DNA of 34,134 nt, taken from Sphingomonadales bacterium. Its GTDB lineage: Bacteria; Pseudomonadota; Alphaproteobacteria; Sphingomonadales; Sphingomonadaceae. Location of the stretch: positions 1 to 34,134 of the forward strand of contig JACXVD010000030.1 of NCBI GenBank assembly GCA_014763545.1, read 5' to 3'. The position numbers and the translations under genes are program-made. The notes beneath the pieces are model-generated. The model saw nothing but the letters and a program-made list of their open reading frames with translations, was not told the origin of the DNA and made no database searches. Of this stretch, positions 1-7,211 are shown piece after piece (within the stretch, counting starts at the first letter, position 1; every line of letters starts with the position of its first letter).

Positions 1-369
1 GGGCAGGGGCAGGGCTCCAGCCTCGTCCATTGCTTCGCGGGCAAGGATCGGACCGGTGTGGCCGTTGCCCTGCTGCACCATGTGCTGGGTGTGCATCCCG
101 ACGACATGATGGAGGATTTCCTCCTCACCAACGAGGCGAACCGGCGCAGCGATGTGCTGCTGCGCCAGTCGCAGGCGCATTTCAGCAAGCGACGGCATAT
201 GGCGAGCGGCGATGCGCTGAAGGTCCTGCTCGGTACCGACGAGGCATTTCTCGGCGCGGCCTTCCAGCGCATGGCGGAAGAACAGGGCAGTGTGGACGCC
301 TATCTGGAAGACATGCTGGGTGTGGACAGTTCCTTGCGTGAGGCCTTGAAGTCGGCGCTGGTCGAATAG
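1..369 (+). CDS. Tyrosine-protein phosphatase, 3'-terminal part
   Basis: The frame is open from the first base of the window, so the N-terminus lies outside; 122 residues remain before the TAG at 367-369. The visible start contains HCFAGKDRTG, the P-loop signature (HCxxGKDRTG) of the bacterial tyrosine/serine phosphatase family (Y_phosphatase3-like). The Cys is the expected nucleophile and the Arg binds phosphate. The helical stretch that follows, with VLGVHPDD and later YLEDMLGVD, fits the C-terminal half of that family, in which members act on phosphotyrosine or phosphoinositides. The substrate cannot be told from this part. trxB follows after 32 bases on the same strand, so co-transcription is possible. 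Family call is confident because of the complete signature. Confidence 0.85.
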   Translation, partial: GQGQGSSLVHCFAGKDRTGVAVALLHHVLGVHPDDMMEDFLLTNEANRRSDVLLRQSQAHFSKRRHMASGDALKVLLGTDEAFLGAAFQRMAEEQGSVDAYLEDMLGVDSSLREALKSALVE

Positions 370-401
370 ATATCTCCAGCCCTGCAAGAAAAGGCGATTC
401 C

Positions 402-1373
402 ATGACCACCCATACCACCCGCATGCTGATCATCGGTTCCGGCCCGGCCGGGCTTTCCGCCGCCATTTACGGCGCGCGCGCGGGGATGGAGCCGATCGTG
501 GTCCAAGGCCTGCAGCCCGGCGGGCAGCTGACCATCACCACCGATGTCGAGAATTATCCCGGCTTTCGCGATGTCATCCAGGGCCCCTGGTTGATGCAGG
601 AAATGCAGGCGCAGGCCGAACATGTCGGCACGCGGATGATGTGGGACACGATCACCGATGTCGATCTGGCCAGTGGGTCGCCCTTCACTGCGAAGGGCGA
701 CAGCGGCGACGATTATGTCGGTGATGTGCTGGTGATTGCCACCGGTGCGCAGGCCAAATGGCTGGGCGTTCCGGGTGAACAGGAACTCGGCGGCAAGGGC
801 GTGTCGGCCTGCGCGACCTGCGACGGTTTCTTCTATCGCGGCAAGAAAGTGGCCGTGATCGGCGGCGGCAATACCGCGGTGGAAGAAGCACTCTACCTCA
901 CCAACCATTCGCACGACGTCACGCTGATCCACCGCCGCGACGAGCTGCGTAGCGAGAAGATCCTGCAGGACCGCCTGTTCGCGAATGAAAAGATTTCAGT
1001 GCTGTGGAACAAGGCGGTGGAATCGTTCGTCGCTGGCCCGGATGGAACGCTGGGCCATCTCGAACTGGTCGATACGGTGACCGGCGAACGGAGCACGCTG
1101 GAAGTCGATGGCGCCTTCGTCGCGATCGGGCACGCACCCTCGACCGAATTGTTCAAGGACAAGCTGCCGACCGATGCGGGCGGCTATCTGATGGTCGAAC
1201 CGGGAACGCCGAAGACCGCGATCCCGGGCGTGTTCGCGTGCGGGGACGTGATGGATCACACCTATCGTCAAGCGGTGACGGCGGCTGGCACTGGCTGCAT
1301 GGCGGCGCTCGATGCCGAACGCTTCCTTGCGGCGCGCGATCACGCACTGCGCGAGGCGCAGGCGGCGGAGTAA
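402..1373 (+). CDS. trxB: Thioredoxin-disulfide reductase
   Basis: A 323-residue, full-length low-molecular-weight thioredoxin reductase, which passes electrons from NADPH through FAD and a redox disulfide to thioredoxin in the cytosol. Visible motifs in order: FAD-binding GSGPAG (12-17), the redox-active CATC (Cys137 and Cys140), NADPH-binding GGGNTA (154-159) followed by HRRD (177-180), and the second FAD motif around GVFACGDVMD near residue 280, with RQAVTAAGTGCMAA after it. The ATG at 402 places the first FAD strand at the usual distance from the N-terminus. Length and motif order match the E. coli type. It follows the phosphatase tail by 32 bases and converges with the MAPEG genes downstream. 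No unusual features. Confidence 0.97.
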   Translation: MTTHTTRMLIIGSGPAGLSAAIYGARAGMEPIVVQGLQPGGQLTITTDVENYPGFRDVIQGPWLMQEMQAQAEHVGTRMMWDTITDVDLASGSPFTAKGDSGDDYVGDVLVIATGAQAKWLGVPGEQELGGKGVSACATCDGFFYRGKKVAVIGGGNTAVEEALYLTNHSHDVTLIHRRDELRSEKILQDRLFANEKISVLWNKAVESFVAGPDGTLGHLELVDTVTGERSTLEVDGAFVAIGHAPSTELFKDKLPTDAGGYLMVEPGTPKTAIPGVFACGDVMDHTYRQAVTAAGTGCMAALDAERFLAARDHALREAQAAE

Positions 1374-1397
1374 ATCCCGCCGCCCGCCACCGGGCAA

Positions 1398-1829
1398 TCA
1401 GTGGAACAGTGCGATTGCCGCGTGCAGCACCAGCGCCATCAGCGCGAGGCTGGACAGGGTGAAGATCGCGAAGCGCACAATCACCTTGTTGACCGTCGCC
1501 TGCACCAGCGAATGCGCAATGCGCAGTGCGACATAGGCCCAGGCGATCCAGGCGTTCATCCCGTCGCCCTGGCCGATGATCGCCAGCGTGATCGCTACGG
1601 CATAGAAGACTGTCGGCGCTTCATGCAGGTGGTTGTAATTATGCGCCTTCCACTGGACCTGCGGTGGCAGCTGCTTGTCCAGCGATGCGTCCGGGTCCTG
1701 CACCAGTCTGTCGGGATCGACCTTGGCGCGGTTCATCGCCGGGATGCGGGTGGCATACATCCACACCCACATCACCATGGTCCACGCGGCGAGAACCACC
1801 ACCGGCTTGAGGATATCCATACCGATCAT
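1398..1829 (-). CDS. MAPEG family membrane protein (distal copy)
   Basis: A 143-residue protein of about four hydrophobic helices. The segment QWKAHNYNHLHEAPTVFYA, followed by YVALRIAHSLVQATVN, is the conserved core of MAPEG proteins (membrane-associated proteins in eicosanoid and glutathione metabolism). Eukaryotic members are glutathione transferases or peroxidases, but bacterial members are mostly uncharacterised, so no substrate is claimed. The ATG at 1829 overlaps the TGA of the upstream paralogue in the form ATGA, implying translational coupling; a second ATG three codons later (1820) is also possible. It is clearly related to the next gene and probably arose by tandem duplication. A longer reading frame extends upstream but only inside the paralogue's coding sequence. 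Confidence 0.85.
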   Translation of the reverse strand: MIGMDILKPVVVLAAWTMVMWVWMYATRIPAMNRAKVDPDRLVQDPDASLDKQLPPQVQWKAHNYNHLHEAPTVFYAVAITLAIIGQGDGMNAWIAWAYVALRIAHSLVQATVNKVIVRFAIFTLSSLALMALVLHAAIALFH

Positions 1830-2272
1830 GCGACGATCCCCGGATTGGCGAACAGCGTCAGCATCACCGCGCGCACCGCGAGGTAGAGGAGCGCCAGCGA
1901 CGATGCGGAAAAGATCATCAGCCGGGTCGGCACGATATTGACGGTCGCCTGGTAGAGCGAATGGACGATGCGCAGCGCGACATAGATCCATGCCGCCCAG
2001 ATGTCTGCCGCCGCCGCGCCCATCAGCGCGATGATCACCACCGTCGCATAGAAGATGGTCGGCTGTTCCATCAGATGGTTGTAATTATGCGCCTTCCACT
2101 GGAGAGTGTCGGGCAGCACCCCGTCGAGATCCTGTCCGCGCCCACCGGGCTTGGCATCTTTCATGGCACCCGATTTCGCCAGCGCGGGCAGGCGGGTTGC
2201 CGCCATCCACGTCAGCATGACGAGCGACCAGACCACCAGCACGGCCGCCGGTGCGAGCATTTTTGCGAGCAT
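1826..2272 (-). CDS. MAPEG family membrane protein (proximal copy)
   Basis: A 148-residue integral membrane protein with the same core as its downstream neighbour: QWKAHNYNHLMEQPTIFYA in the middle and YVALRIVHSLYQATVN after it, plus hydrophobic helices at about 5-27, 75-95 and 118-140. It is the first gene of a two-gene unit whose second member starts inside its stop codon (ATGA). On the minus strand, 54 bases upstream of the ATG, there is a TTGACA hexamer (2325-2330) that could serve as a -35 box, but the base run 17 bases further on is a poor -10 match. Identification as MAPEG is by motif; function in the cell is unknown, with glutathione-dependent detoxification the usual guess for the family. 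Confidence 0.85.
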   Translation of the reverse strand: MLAKMLAPAAVLVVWSLVMLTWMAATRLPALAKSGAMKDAKPGGRGQDLDGVLPDTLQWKAHNYNHLMEQPTIFYATVVIIALMGAAAADIWAAWIYVALRIVHSLYQATVNIVPTRLMIFSASSLALLYLAVRAVMLTLFANPGIVA

Positions 2273-2337
2273 TGTCTTCTCCCCTAACCCTCTCGGGCGG
2301 GAACCTGCGCGCAGTGCAAACGATTGTCAATTGCAAC

Positions 2338-2988
2338 CTATTGCCGGGTAACGACGACCATCTGGAAGTAGCCGAGCGGGCCACGCGTGAAGCGGCAGGA
2401 TAGACCGCGCTCCGCCGCCAGCGTCTCGGCAGCGCGGCATAAATCGTCGCGCGGTTCGACATGGAACTTGCGCAGCCACGCCCGCAGCGCAGTAGCGGCG
2501 AAGCCGGGCATGCCGCCAAGGTCGCCGAAATCGACCACATGCAGCGAACCACCGGAATTCAGCGCCGCCGTGCCCGCCACCAGTGCAGCGCGCCAGTCCG
2601 GAATCATCGAGAGCGAATACGACAGGATGATGCGATCGAAACCGGGCTGGCCGAACAGCGCCTGCGGATCGAACCGGGTCGCATCGGCCTGTGCCAGACG
2701 CACCGTGCCATCGAACCGCTCGCCCGCATTCTTGAGCATCTCGCGCGAGATGTCGAAGCCGAAGCGGCGCACGCCGGGCCAGCGCTTGCCGACCAGTTCG
2801 AGGTTTCGCCCGGTCCCGCAAGCCATTTCCAGCACGCTGTCGCCCGGCTGGCAGGCAAGTCCCGCCACCAGACGGTCGCGTCCGAACAGGTAGTATTTGC
2901 GCGTCAGGTCGTAGATGTGCCGTTGCCCGCGATAGACGCGGTCCATCAGCGCGGCATGGTCCTGCGATCGGTGGGCGGCGCCGGTCAC
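2338..2988 (-). CDS. btaB: BtaB-type betaine lipid N-methyltransferase
   Basis: A 216-residue class I S-adenosylmethionine methyltransferase. BtaB adds three methyl groups to diacylglyceryl-homoserine to give the betaine lipid DGTS, a phosphorus-free membrane lipid. The SAM-binding motif I is VLEMACGTGRN (52-62), and the N-terminal YRGQRHIYDLTRKYYLFGRD resembles the BtaB entry segment. The start is taken as GTG at 2988 because it overlaps the TGA of btaA in the form GTGA; an internal ATG at 2946 would remove 14 residues but break the coupling. The much longer frame running upstream lies within btaA and the dehydratase and is not a gene. Adjacency to a BtaA homologue strongly supports the assignment; without it only a methyltransferase could be claimed. 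Confidence 0.88.
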   Translation of the reverse strand: MTGAAHRSQDHAALMDRVYRGQRHIYDLTRKYYLFGRDRLVAGLACQPGDSVLEMACGTGRNLELVGKRWPGVRRFGFDISREMLKNAGERFDGTVRLAQADATRFDPQALFGQPGFDRIILSYSLSMIPDWRAALVAGTAALNSGGSLHVVDFGDLGGMPGFAATALRAWLRKFHVEPRDDLCRAAETLAAERGLSCRFTRGPLGYFQMVVVTRQ

Positions 2989-4202
2989 CGGCACAGCTCG
3001 TAGAGATGCACCCCGCCATAGATCGACGAGCGATCGCGCCGCGTCAGGTCGCGCGACAATTCGGCGTGATAGGCCCAGCGCGACAGCAAGGCGGCAGGCA
3101 CCCGGCCCGGCAGCAGGCTGGGTTCGGCAGCCGTGCGGAACAGCACACGCGCGCCGGGGCGGGCGGTGCGGGTAATCTCGCACCACAATTCGGTGAGCTG
3201 CGTATCGTCCATCCAGTCCTGCGCATCGAGCAGGATGTAGCGGTCGAGGCTGGCATCCGGTTCGCCCTTGAGGAACTCGGTGTAATTGGCCCGGCGCACG
3301 CTCACCCGGTTCGCACGGTCGCGCACCGCCTCGTAATGGCGGCGTTCGAGATAGGGCGGGACGGGAGCGTGTTCGCCCTTGCCGTAACCGCGCCCGAACG
3401 CCTGCCAGGCGAAGTAATTGTCCGAGACGGAGAAATCGCAGGCGAGCTTTTCGAGCCGGCGGCGCAGCACTTCGGCCATCTTCTCGTCGCCCGCCAGGTG
3501 ATCGAATTGCGCCGGGGGAATGCCGAGGCCGAACAGCGAGGCGGGCTGGTCGGTCAGCCAACGGATGAAGCGGCGGTCGAACACCGGCGCCAGCTTCGTC
3601 TCGAAGGCGATCCGCTGGTCCTCCAGCGTCGGCGCGTCGAGGATCGCCCGCAGGTCGATGCGGTAGAGCTTCGCCATCAGATGCGCGAGGCCGATGAAAT
3701 TGCCCAGCAGCCCCTGCCGGTAGATGCCACGGGTGAAATGCGCGATCCGGCGGCGGCCCGACAGGTCGCGGCGTTCCCAGTAGCGACGGCTTTCGGCATC
3801 GAGATGCGGCGCGATCTGGGTGCGATAGAGCGCCACGTTCTCCTTGTGATCGGCATCGCCGAAGAAGCGGCGGAAGCGTTCGTAGCTCGGCAGGTGCTGC
3901 GCTGCCGCCAGCTTGAGCCTGCCCAGCGCGATGTGCGCGCGGTTGAGGTCCACCGCGATGATCTCCGCCGGGTCGGCGGTCAGGTAGCTCAGCACGTTGC
4001 AGCTGCCGCTGGCGATGGTCACCACGCGGCTGTCGGGGCGGATTTGCAACCCTTCCATGTCGACCACCGGGTCTTCCCAGATCTGGGCGTAGACCAGCCC
4101 CTTGAAGGCAAAGGCGAAAGCCTTGTCGAGCAGCTTGTCCTTCGCTTTCGCCTCGCGGCGGACGACGGAACGATCGATGATTTGCGCGGGATTGGTTGCC
4201 AT
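2985..4202 (-). CDS. btaA: BtaA-type SAM:diacylglycerol 3-amino-3-carboxypropyltransferase (DUF3419)
   Basis: A 405-residue protein of the DUF3419/BtaA family. BtaA transfers the 3-amino-3-carboxypropyl group of S-adenosylmethionine, rather than its methyl group, to diacylglycerol, forming diacylglyceryl-homoserine. The N-terminal part shows YAQIWEDPVVDMEGL (38-52) and a SAM-binding TIASGSCNVLSYL (62-74) followed by the acidic strand end AVDLN (83-87); the C-terminal part carries the DAQDWMDD and YHAELSRDLTRRDRSSIYGG segments typical of this family. Length agrees with the Rhodobacter enzyme. It is the first gene of a coupled btaA-btaB pair. In Rhodobacter these genes are induced by phosphate limitation; I saw no convincing Pho box in the 72-base gap upstream. 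Confidence 0.92.
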   Translation of the reverse strand: MATNPAQIIDRSVVRREAKAKDKLLDKAFAFAFKGLVYAQIWEDPVVDMEGLQIRPDSRVVTIASGSCNVLSYLTADPAEIIAVDLNRAHIALGRLKLAAAQHLPSYERFRRFFGDADHKENVALYRTQIAPHLDAESRRYWERRDLSGRRRIAHFTRGIYRQGLLGNFIGLAHLMAKLYRIDLRAILDAPTLEDQRIAFETKLAPVFDRRFIRWLTDQPASLFGLGIPPAQFDHLAGDEKMAEVLRRRLEKLACDFSVSDNYFAWQAFGRGYGKGEHAPVPPYLERRHYEAVRDRANRVSVRRANYTEFLKGEPDASLDRYILLDAQDWMDDTQLTELWCEITRTARPGARVLFRTAAEPSLLPGRVPAALLSRWAYHAELSRDLTRRDRSSIYGGVHLYELCR

Positions 4203-4274
4203 TGCTGCGATTCCCTGACGGTTTCGCTGGCCGGTTACGGCGCTTGCGTGACCGCACGGTGACGGTTTCCACAG

Positions 4275-5231
4275 CTAGGCGCGGTTCGCGATCGTCTCCG
4301 CATAGGCGGCGGGATCGACATTGCCGCCACTCAGCACCACCACCGTGCCTTGCTCGCGCGGCACCTTGCCCGCCAGCACCGCCGCCAGCGCCGCCGCGCC
4401 GCCCGGTTCCACCACCAGTCGCAACCGGTCGAAGGCGAAGCGCTGGGCGGTGCGCACCTCGTCGTCGGTCACCGCCAGGCCCGCTTCGCTGCGCCCGGCC
4501 AGCACGCCAAGGTTGATCGGCGCGGTGGCAACAGGTTGCAACGCATCGCAGATCGTCCTGGGCGCATCGGCTGCCGCGCGCACGATTGCACCGGCGACAA
4601 GCGATTGCCTGACCATATCCCACCCGACCGGCTCCACCGGGACGATGGCCGAGCCCGGGCAGGCGAGCGACAGCCCCGCCGCCAGCCCGCCGCCGCCGCA
4701 AGGGGCGACGATCCGCACCGGTTCGCGGCCGAGTTGCTGCGCGATTTCCACCCCCATGCTGCCCTGGCCTTCGATCACCCACGGATCGGCGAAGGCATGG
4801 ACCAGCACGGCGCCATTCGCCGCAATCAGCCGCGCGGCAACTTCGTCGCGGTCCTCGCCGGGGCGCTCGTAGAGGACGATCTCCGCCCCCAGCGCGCGGG
4901 TTGCATCCAGCTTCACCTGCGGGGCGTCGCGCGGCATCACGATGGTAGCCGCGATGCCCAGCCGGCGGGCGGCCCAGGCCACGCCTTGTGCGTGGTTGCC
5001 GCTGGATACGGCGACCACGCCGCGCGCTTTCTCAGCATCGCTCAGGTCGCTCAGCCGGTGCCAGCCGCCGCGGATCTTGAACGCACCGATCGGTTGCAGG
5101 CATTCGGCCTTCGCCCACAGCCGGGTCCCGTCCACCTCGAACGGCAGCAGCGGCGTCGGCGGGAGGATTCCCGCGATCTTTGCCGCAGCGCGCAGCACGC
5201 CGTCGCGGGTCGGGGAGCGCTGTTCGCTCAT
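4275..5231 (-). CDS. PLP-dependent threonine/serine dehydratase
   Basis: A 318-residue fold-type II pyridoxal-phosphate enzyme that eliminates water and ammonia from threonine or serine to give 2-oxo acids. The PLP lysine is Lys52 in IGAFKIRGG, the substrate loop is SSGNHAQG (77-84), the phosphate-binding glycine loop is CGGGGLAAG (178-186), and the C-terminal SGGNVD supplies the serine that contacts the pyridine nitrogen. There is no C-terminal ACT-like regulatory domain, so it is a short, catabolic-type enzyme rather than feedback-inhibited IlvA; a serine racemase-like activity cannot be excluded. The ATG at 5231 was preferred to one 17 codons upstream because homologues start close to this point. 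It is divergent from the polyamine operon. Confidence 0.87.
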   Translation of the reverse strand: MSEQRSPTRDGVLRAAAKIAGILPPTPLLPFEVDGTRLWAKAECLQPIGAFKIRGGWHRLSDLSDAEKARGVVAVSSGNHAQGVAWAARRLGIAATIVMPRDAPQVKLDATRALGAEIVLYERPGEDRDEVAARLIAANGAVLVHAFADPWVIEGQGSMGVEIAQQLGREPVRIVAPCGGGGLAAGLSLACPGSAIVPVEPVGWDMVRQSLVAGAIVRAAADAPRTICDALQPVATAPINLGVLAGRSEAGLAVTDDEVRTAQRFAFDRLRLVVEPGGAAALAAVLAGKVPREQGTVVVLSGGNVDPAAYAETIANRA

Positions 5232-5411
5232 GCCGCGCGTTCCCACGCATTTCTGCGGTTGGCCGGGAGACATGGACCGCATGTTACACAGTCCTGGGCA
5301 GAAAAAGCCGCCCCGGTGCGGAAGGGGCGCGACGGACGCCTGCGAAGGGGGCGGGCGGGGCGGTTGGCGGGCTTCATCCGCGCCTCATGCCCGAATTGTC
5401 CGGAGTAGGAA

Positions 5412-5513
5412 ATGACCACGCGCCGGATCGTTTGGCGCAGGCCGTGCATTCGACTAGGAAGCGCCCAAAGATTCGTTTCAGGAGTTACTTTGCCATGTCG
5501 ACAGTTCTGGTAA
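5412..5513 (+). other. Possible 33-codon leader ORF ahead of the polyamine dehydrogenase
   Basis: An ATG at 5412 preceded by GGAGTAGGA opens a short frame that ends in TAA at 5511-5513, 18 bases inside the dehydrogenase gene and out of frame with it. The peptide would be basic, with RRIVWRRP near its start. It could be a translated leader, as small ORFs precede some polyamine genes, or an accident of a GC-rich intergenic region. Nothing but the ribosome binding site and the overlap supports it. Confidence 0.2.
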
Positions 5514-6706
5514 TCGGTGCCGGCGGCGTCAGTTCGGTGTGCGTCCACAAGATGGCGATGAACGCCGATATTTTCAGCGATATCCACCTTGCCAGCCGCA
5601 CCAAGAGCAAATGCGATGCCATCGCCGCCAGCGTGATGCAGCGCACCGGGCAGACGGTTGCGACCTATTCGATCGACGCCGAAGAAGTGCCCGCGATGGT
5701 CAACCTCATCCGCCAGGTGAAGCCCAGCCTCGTGGTCAACCTCGCGCTGCCGTACCAGGACCTGCCGATCATGGACGCCTGCCTCGAAGCGGGCGTGAAC
5801 TATCTCGACACGGCGAATTACGAACCGAAGGACGAGGCGAAGTTCGAATACAGCTGGCAGTGGGCCTATCACGACCGGTTCAAGGCGGCCGGGATCATGG
5901 CGCTGCTTGGCTCGGGTTTCGATCCGGGTGTGACCAGCGTCTTCACCATGTGGCTCAAGAAGCACAAGCTGAAGACCATCCGCACGCTCGACATCCTCGA
6001 TTGCAACGGCGGTGACCACGGCCAGCACTTCGCGACCAACTTCAACCCGGAAATCAATATCCGCGAAGTCACCGCGCCCGCGCGCCACTGGGAGAATGGC
6101 GAATTCGTCGAAACCCCGGCGATGGGCAAGAAGGTCGAATTCGACTTCGAGGCGGTCGGCCCGAAGAACATGTACATGATGTATCACGAGGAGCTGGAAA
6201 GCCTCGCGAAGTTCAACCCGGAGATGGAACGCGCGCGCTTCTGGATGACCTTCGGCGATGCCTATATCACCCACCTTACCGTGCTGCAGAATGTCGGCAT
6301 GACCAGCATCGAGCCGATCAAGTACCAGGGCAAGGACATCATCCCGCTGCAGTTCCTCGCCGCCGTGCTGCCCAAGCCGGAAACGCTGGGCGAAACGACC
6401 CACGGCAACACCAATATCGGCTGCATCGCCACCGGCGAAGCGCTCGACGGGTCGGGCGAGAAGACGTTCTACATCAAGAACATCTGTTCGCACGAGGCCG
6501 CCTACGAAGAAACCGGCAACCAGGCGGTCAGCTACACCACCGGCGTCCCCGCGATGATCGGCAGCGCCATGGTGGTGCAGGGCATCTGGAGCGGCGAAGG
6601 CGTGTTCAACATGGAGCAAATGGACCCCGATCCCTTCATGGATATGCTCAACCAGCACGGGCTGCCGTGGACCGTGGAAGAGTTGGACGGGCCGGTGGAG
6701 TTTTGA
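5495..6706 (+). CDS. Carboxy(nor)spermidine dehydrogenase, saccharopine dehydrogenase family
   Basis: A 403-residue protein of the saccharopine-dehydrogenase fold. The N-terminal strand-turn-helix VLVIGAGGVSSV (4-15) binds NAD(P)H. The family condenses aspartate semialdehyde with putrescine (or diaminopropane) and reduces the imine to carboxyspermidine (or carboxynorspermidine). The segments NLALPYQDLPIMDACLEAGVNYLDTANYE and GFDPGVTSVF are characteristic of this branch. The ATG at 5495 is preceded by AGGAG at 5480-5484. The partner decarboxylase follows downstream, interrupted by the GxxExxY element, which settles the pathway over a lysine-metabolism role. Together they make spermidine without S-adenosylmethionine decarboxylase. 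Which diamine is used cannot be read from the sequence. The gene ends eight bases before the left inverted repeat. Confidence 0.88.
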   Translation: MSTVLVIGAGGVSSVCVHKMAMNADIFSDIHLASRTKSKCDAIAASVMQRTGQTVATYSIDAEEVPAMVNLIRQVKPSLVVNLALPYQDLPIMDACLEAGVNYLDTANYEPKDEAKFEYSWQWAYHDRFKAAGIMALLGSGFDPGVTSVFTMWLKKHKLKTIRTLDILDCNGGDHGQHFATNFNPEINIREVTAPARHWENGEFVETPAMGKKVEFDFEAVGPKNMYMMYHEELESLAKFNPEMERARFWMTFGDAYITHLTVLQNVGMTSIEPIKYQGKDIIPLQFLAAVLPKPETLGETTHGNTNIGCIATGEALDGSGEKTFYIKNICSHEAAYEETGNQAVSYTTGVPAMIGSAMVVQGIWSGEGVFNMEQMDPDPFMDMLNQHGLPWTVEELDGPVEF

Positions 6707-6714
6707 GTTTCTGG

Positions 6715-6740
6715 TTCTCGCAGAGACGCGGAGGAAAGAG
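6715..6740 (+). repeat. Left arm of 26-bp perfect inverted repeat
   Basis: The arm begins TTCTCGCAGAGACGCGG and continues with AGGAAAGAG. Its exact reverse complement occurs at 7162-7187. Adding the preceding GGT on both sides extends the match with one inserted T. It starts eight bases after the dehydrogenase stop codon and ends 21 bases before the GxxExxY start codon. Confidence 0.95.
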
Positions 6741-6761
6741 CGACAGCGAGAAGGACGCCTG

Positions 6762-7148
6762 ATGGAGATCGACGAGCTGTCGGGAGTGGTGGTCGACGAG
6801 TGCATCGCCCTTCACCGCGAGCTTGGCCCGGGATTGTTCGAGAATGTTTACGAAGCCGTCCTCGCGGGACGGCTTCAAAAGCGTGGGCTGAAAGTGGCGC
6901 GACAAGTCCCGGTGCCGGTGGAAATCGACGGCGAAATCTACGATCCGGCCTTTCGTGTCGATATTCTGGTCGAAAGCAGGCTCGTCCTCGAAATCAAGGC
7001 CGTCGAACGTCTGTCGCAAACCCACATCCGTCAGCTTTTGACTTATCTCCGGCTTCTCAGGCAGCCCGTCGGGCTGCTCCTCAATTTCTCCCACGGCACC
7101 ATGAAGGACGGCATTCGCCGCGTCGCAAACGATTACAACTCGCGCTAG
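6762..7148 (+). CDS. GxxExxY family protein (PD-(D/E)XK nuclease-like)
   Basis: A 128-residue protein with the family-naming motif as G24-LF-E27-NV-Y30. Further on it shows the pattern of a PD-(D/E)XK nuclease core: Asp67 in RVDILV, Glu77-x-Lys79 in VLEIKA, and Gln91 in the helix HIRQLLTYLRLL, followed by a VGLLLNFS strand. The family (PF13366/TIGR04256 from memory) is widespread, small and of unknown function. Codon use differs from the neighbours, with CTT, GTT, CGA, CAA and two AGG codons in a region that otherwise prefers G/C-ending codons, which suggests recent acquisition. The gene lies inside a perfect inverted repeat, between two polyamine genes with which it has no obvious functional link. 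Confidence 0.88.
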   Translation: MEIDELSGVVVDECIALHRELGPGLFENVYEAVLAGRLQKRGLKVARQVPVPVEIDGEIYDPAFRVDILVESRLVLEIKAVERLSQTHIRQLLTYLRLLRQPVGLLLNFSHGTMKDGIRRVANDYNSR

Positions 7149-7161
7149 CTTCTTTGCGTCT

Positions 7162-7187
7162 CTCTTTCCTCCGCGTCTCTGCGAGAA
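7162..7187 (-). repeat. Right arm of 26-bp perfect inverted repeat
   Basis: Exact reverse complement of 6715-6740. It begins 14 bases after the GxxExxY stop codon and ends 24 bases before the nspC start codon. In RNA the two arms could pair and enclose the whole gene, or each could be a protein recognition site. Confidence 0.95.
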
Positions 7188-7211
7188 ACCAACAAGGGCA
7201 CAGAAATAGTC

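Larger units (their letters stand above)
6713..7190. mobile_element. Putative GxxExxY element bounded by inverted repeats
   Basis: A cassette of about 480 bases consisting of a left repeat, one ORF and a right repeat in opposite orientation. It lies between two genes that act in consecutive steps of polyamine synthesis and would otherwise be adjacent. No transposase is encoded and I could not find a clear target-site duplication at the ends, so the means of movement, if any, is unknown. The boundaries are drawn where the two arms stop matching (GGTT on the left, GGTTT on the complement of the right). Confidence 0.5.

Noticed and set aside
2325-2334. TGTCAATTGC as a third operator copy
   Set aside because: It differs within the arm, lacks the second arm and is better read as part of a possible -35 box for the MAPEG genes.
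2338-4782. Long minus-strand frame of 814 codons
   Set aside because: Only its last part (btaB) has protein-like sequence; the rest lies out of frame inside btaA and the dehydratase and is rich in Arg, Gly and Pro, as expected for a shadow frame in GC-rich DNA.
6707-6761. Left inverted repeat as a transcription terminator of the dehydrogenase
   Set aside because: The arm does not fold on itself; its complement lies more than 400 bases away beyond another gene, so a local terminator is not formed.
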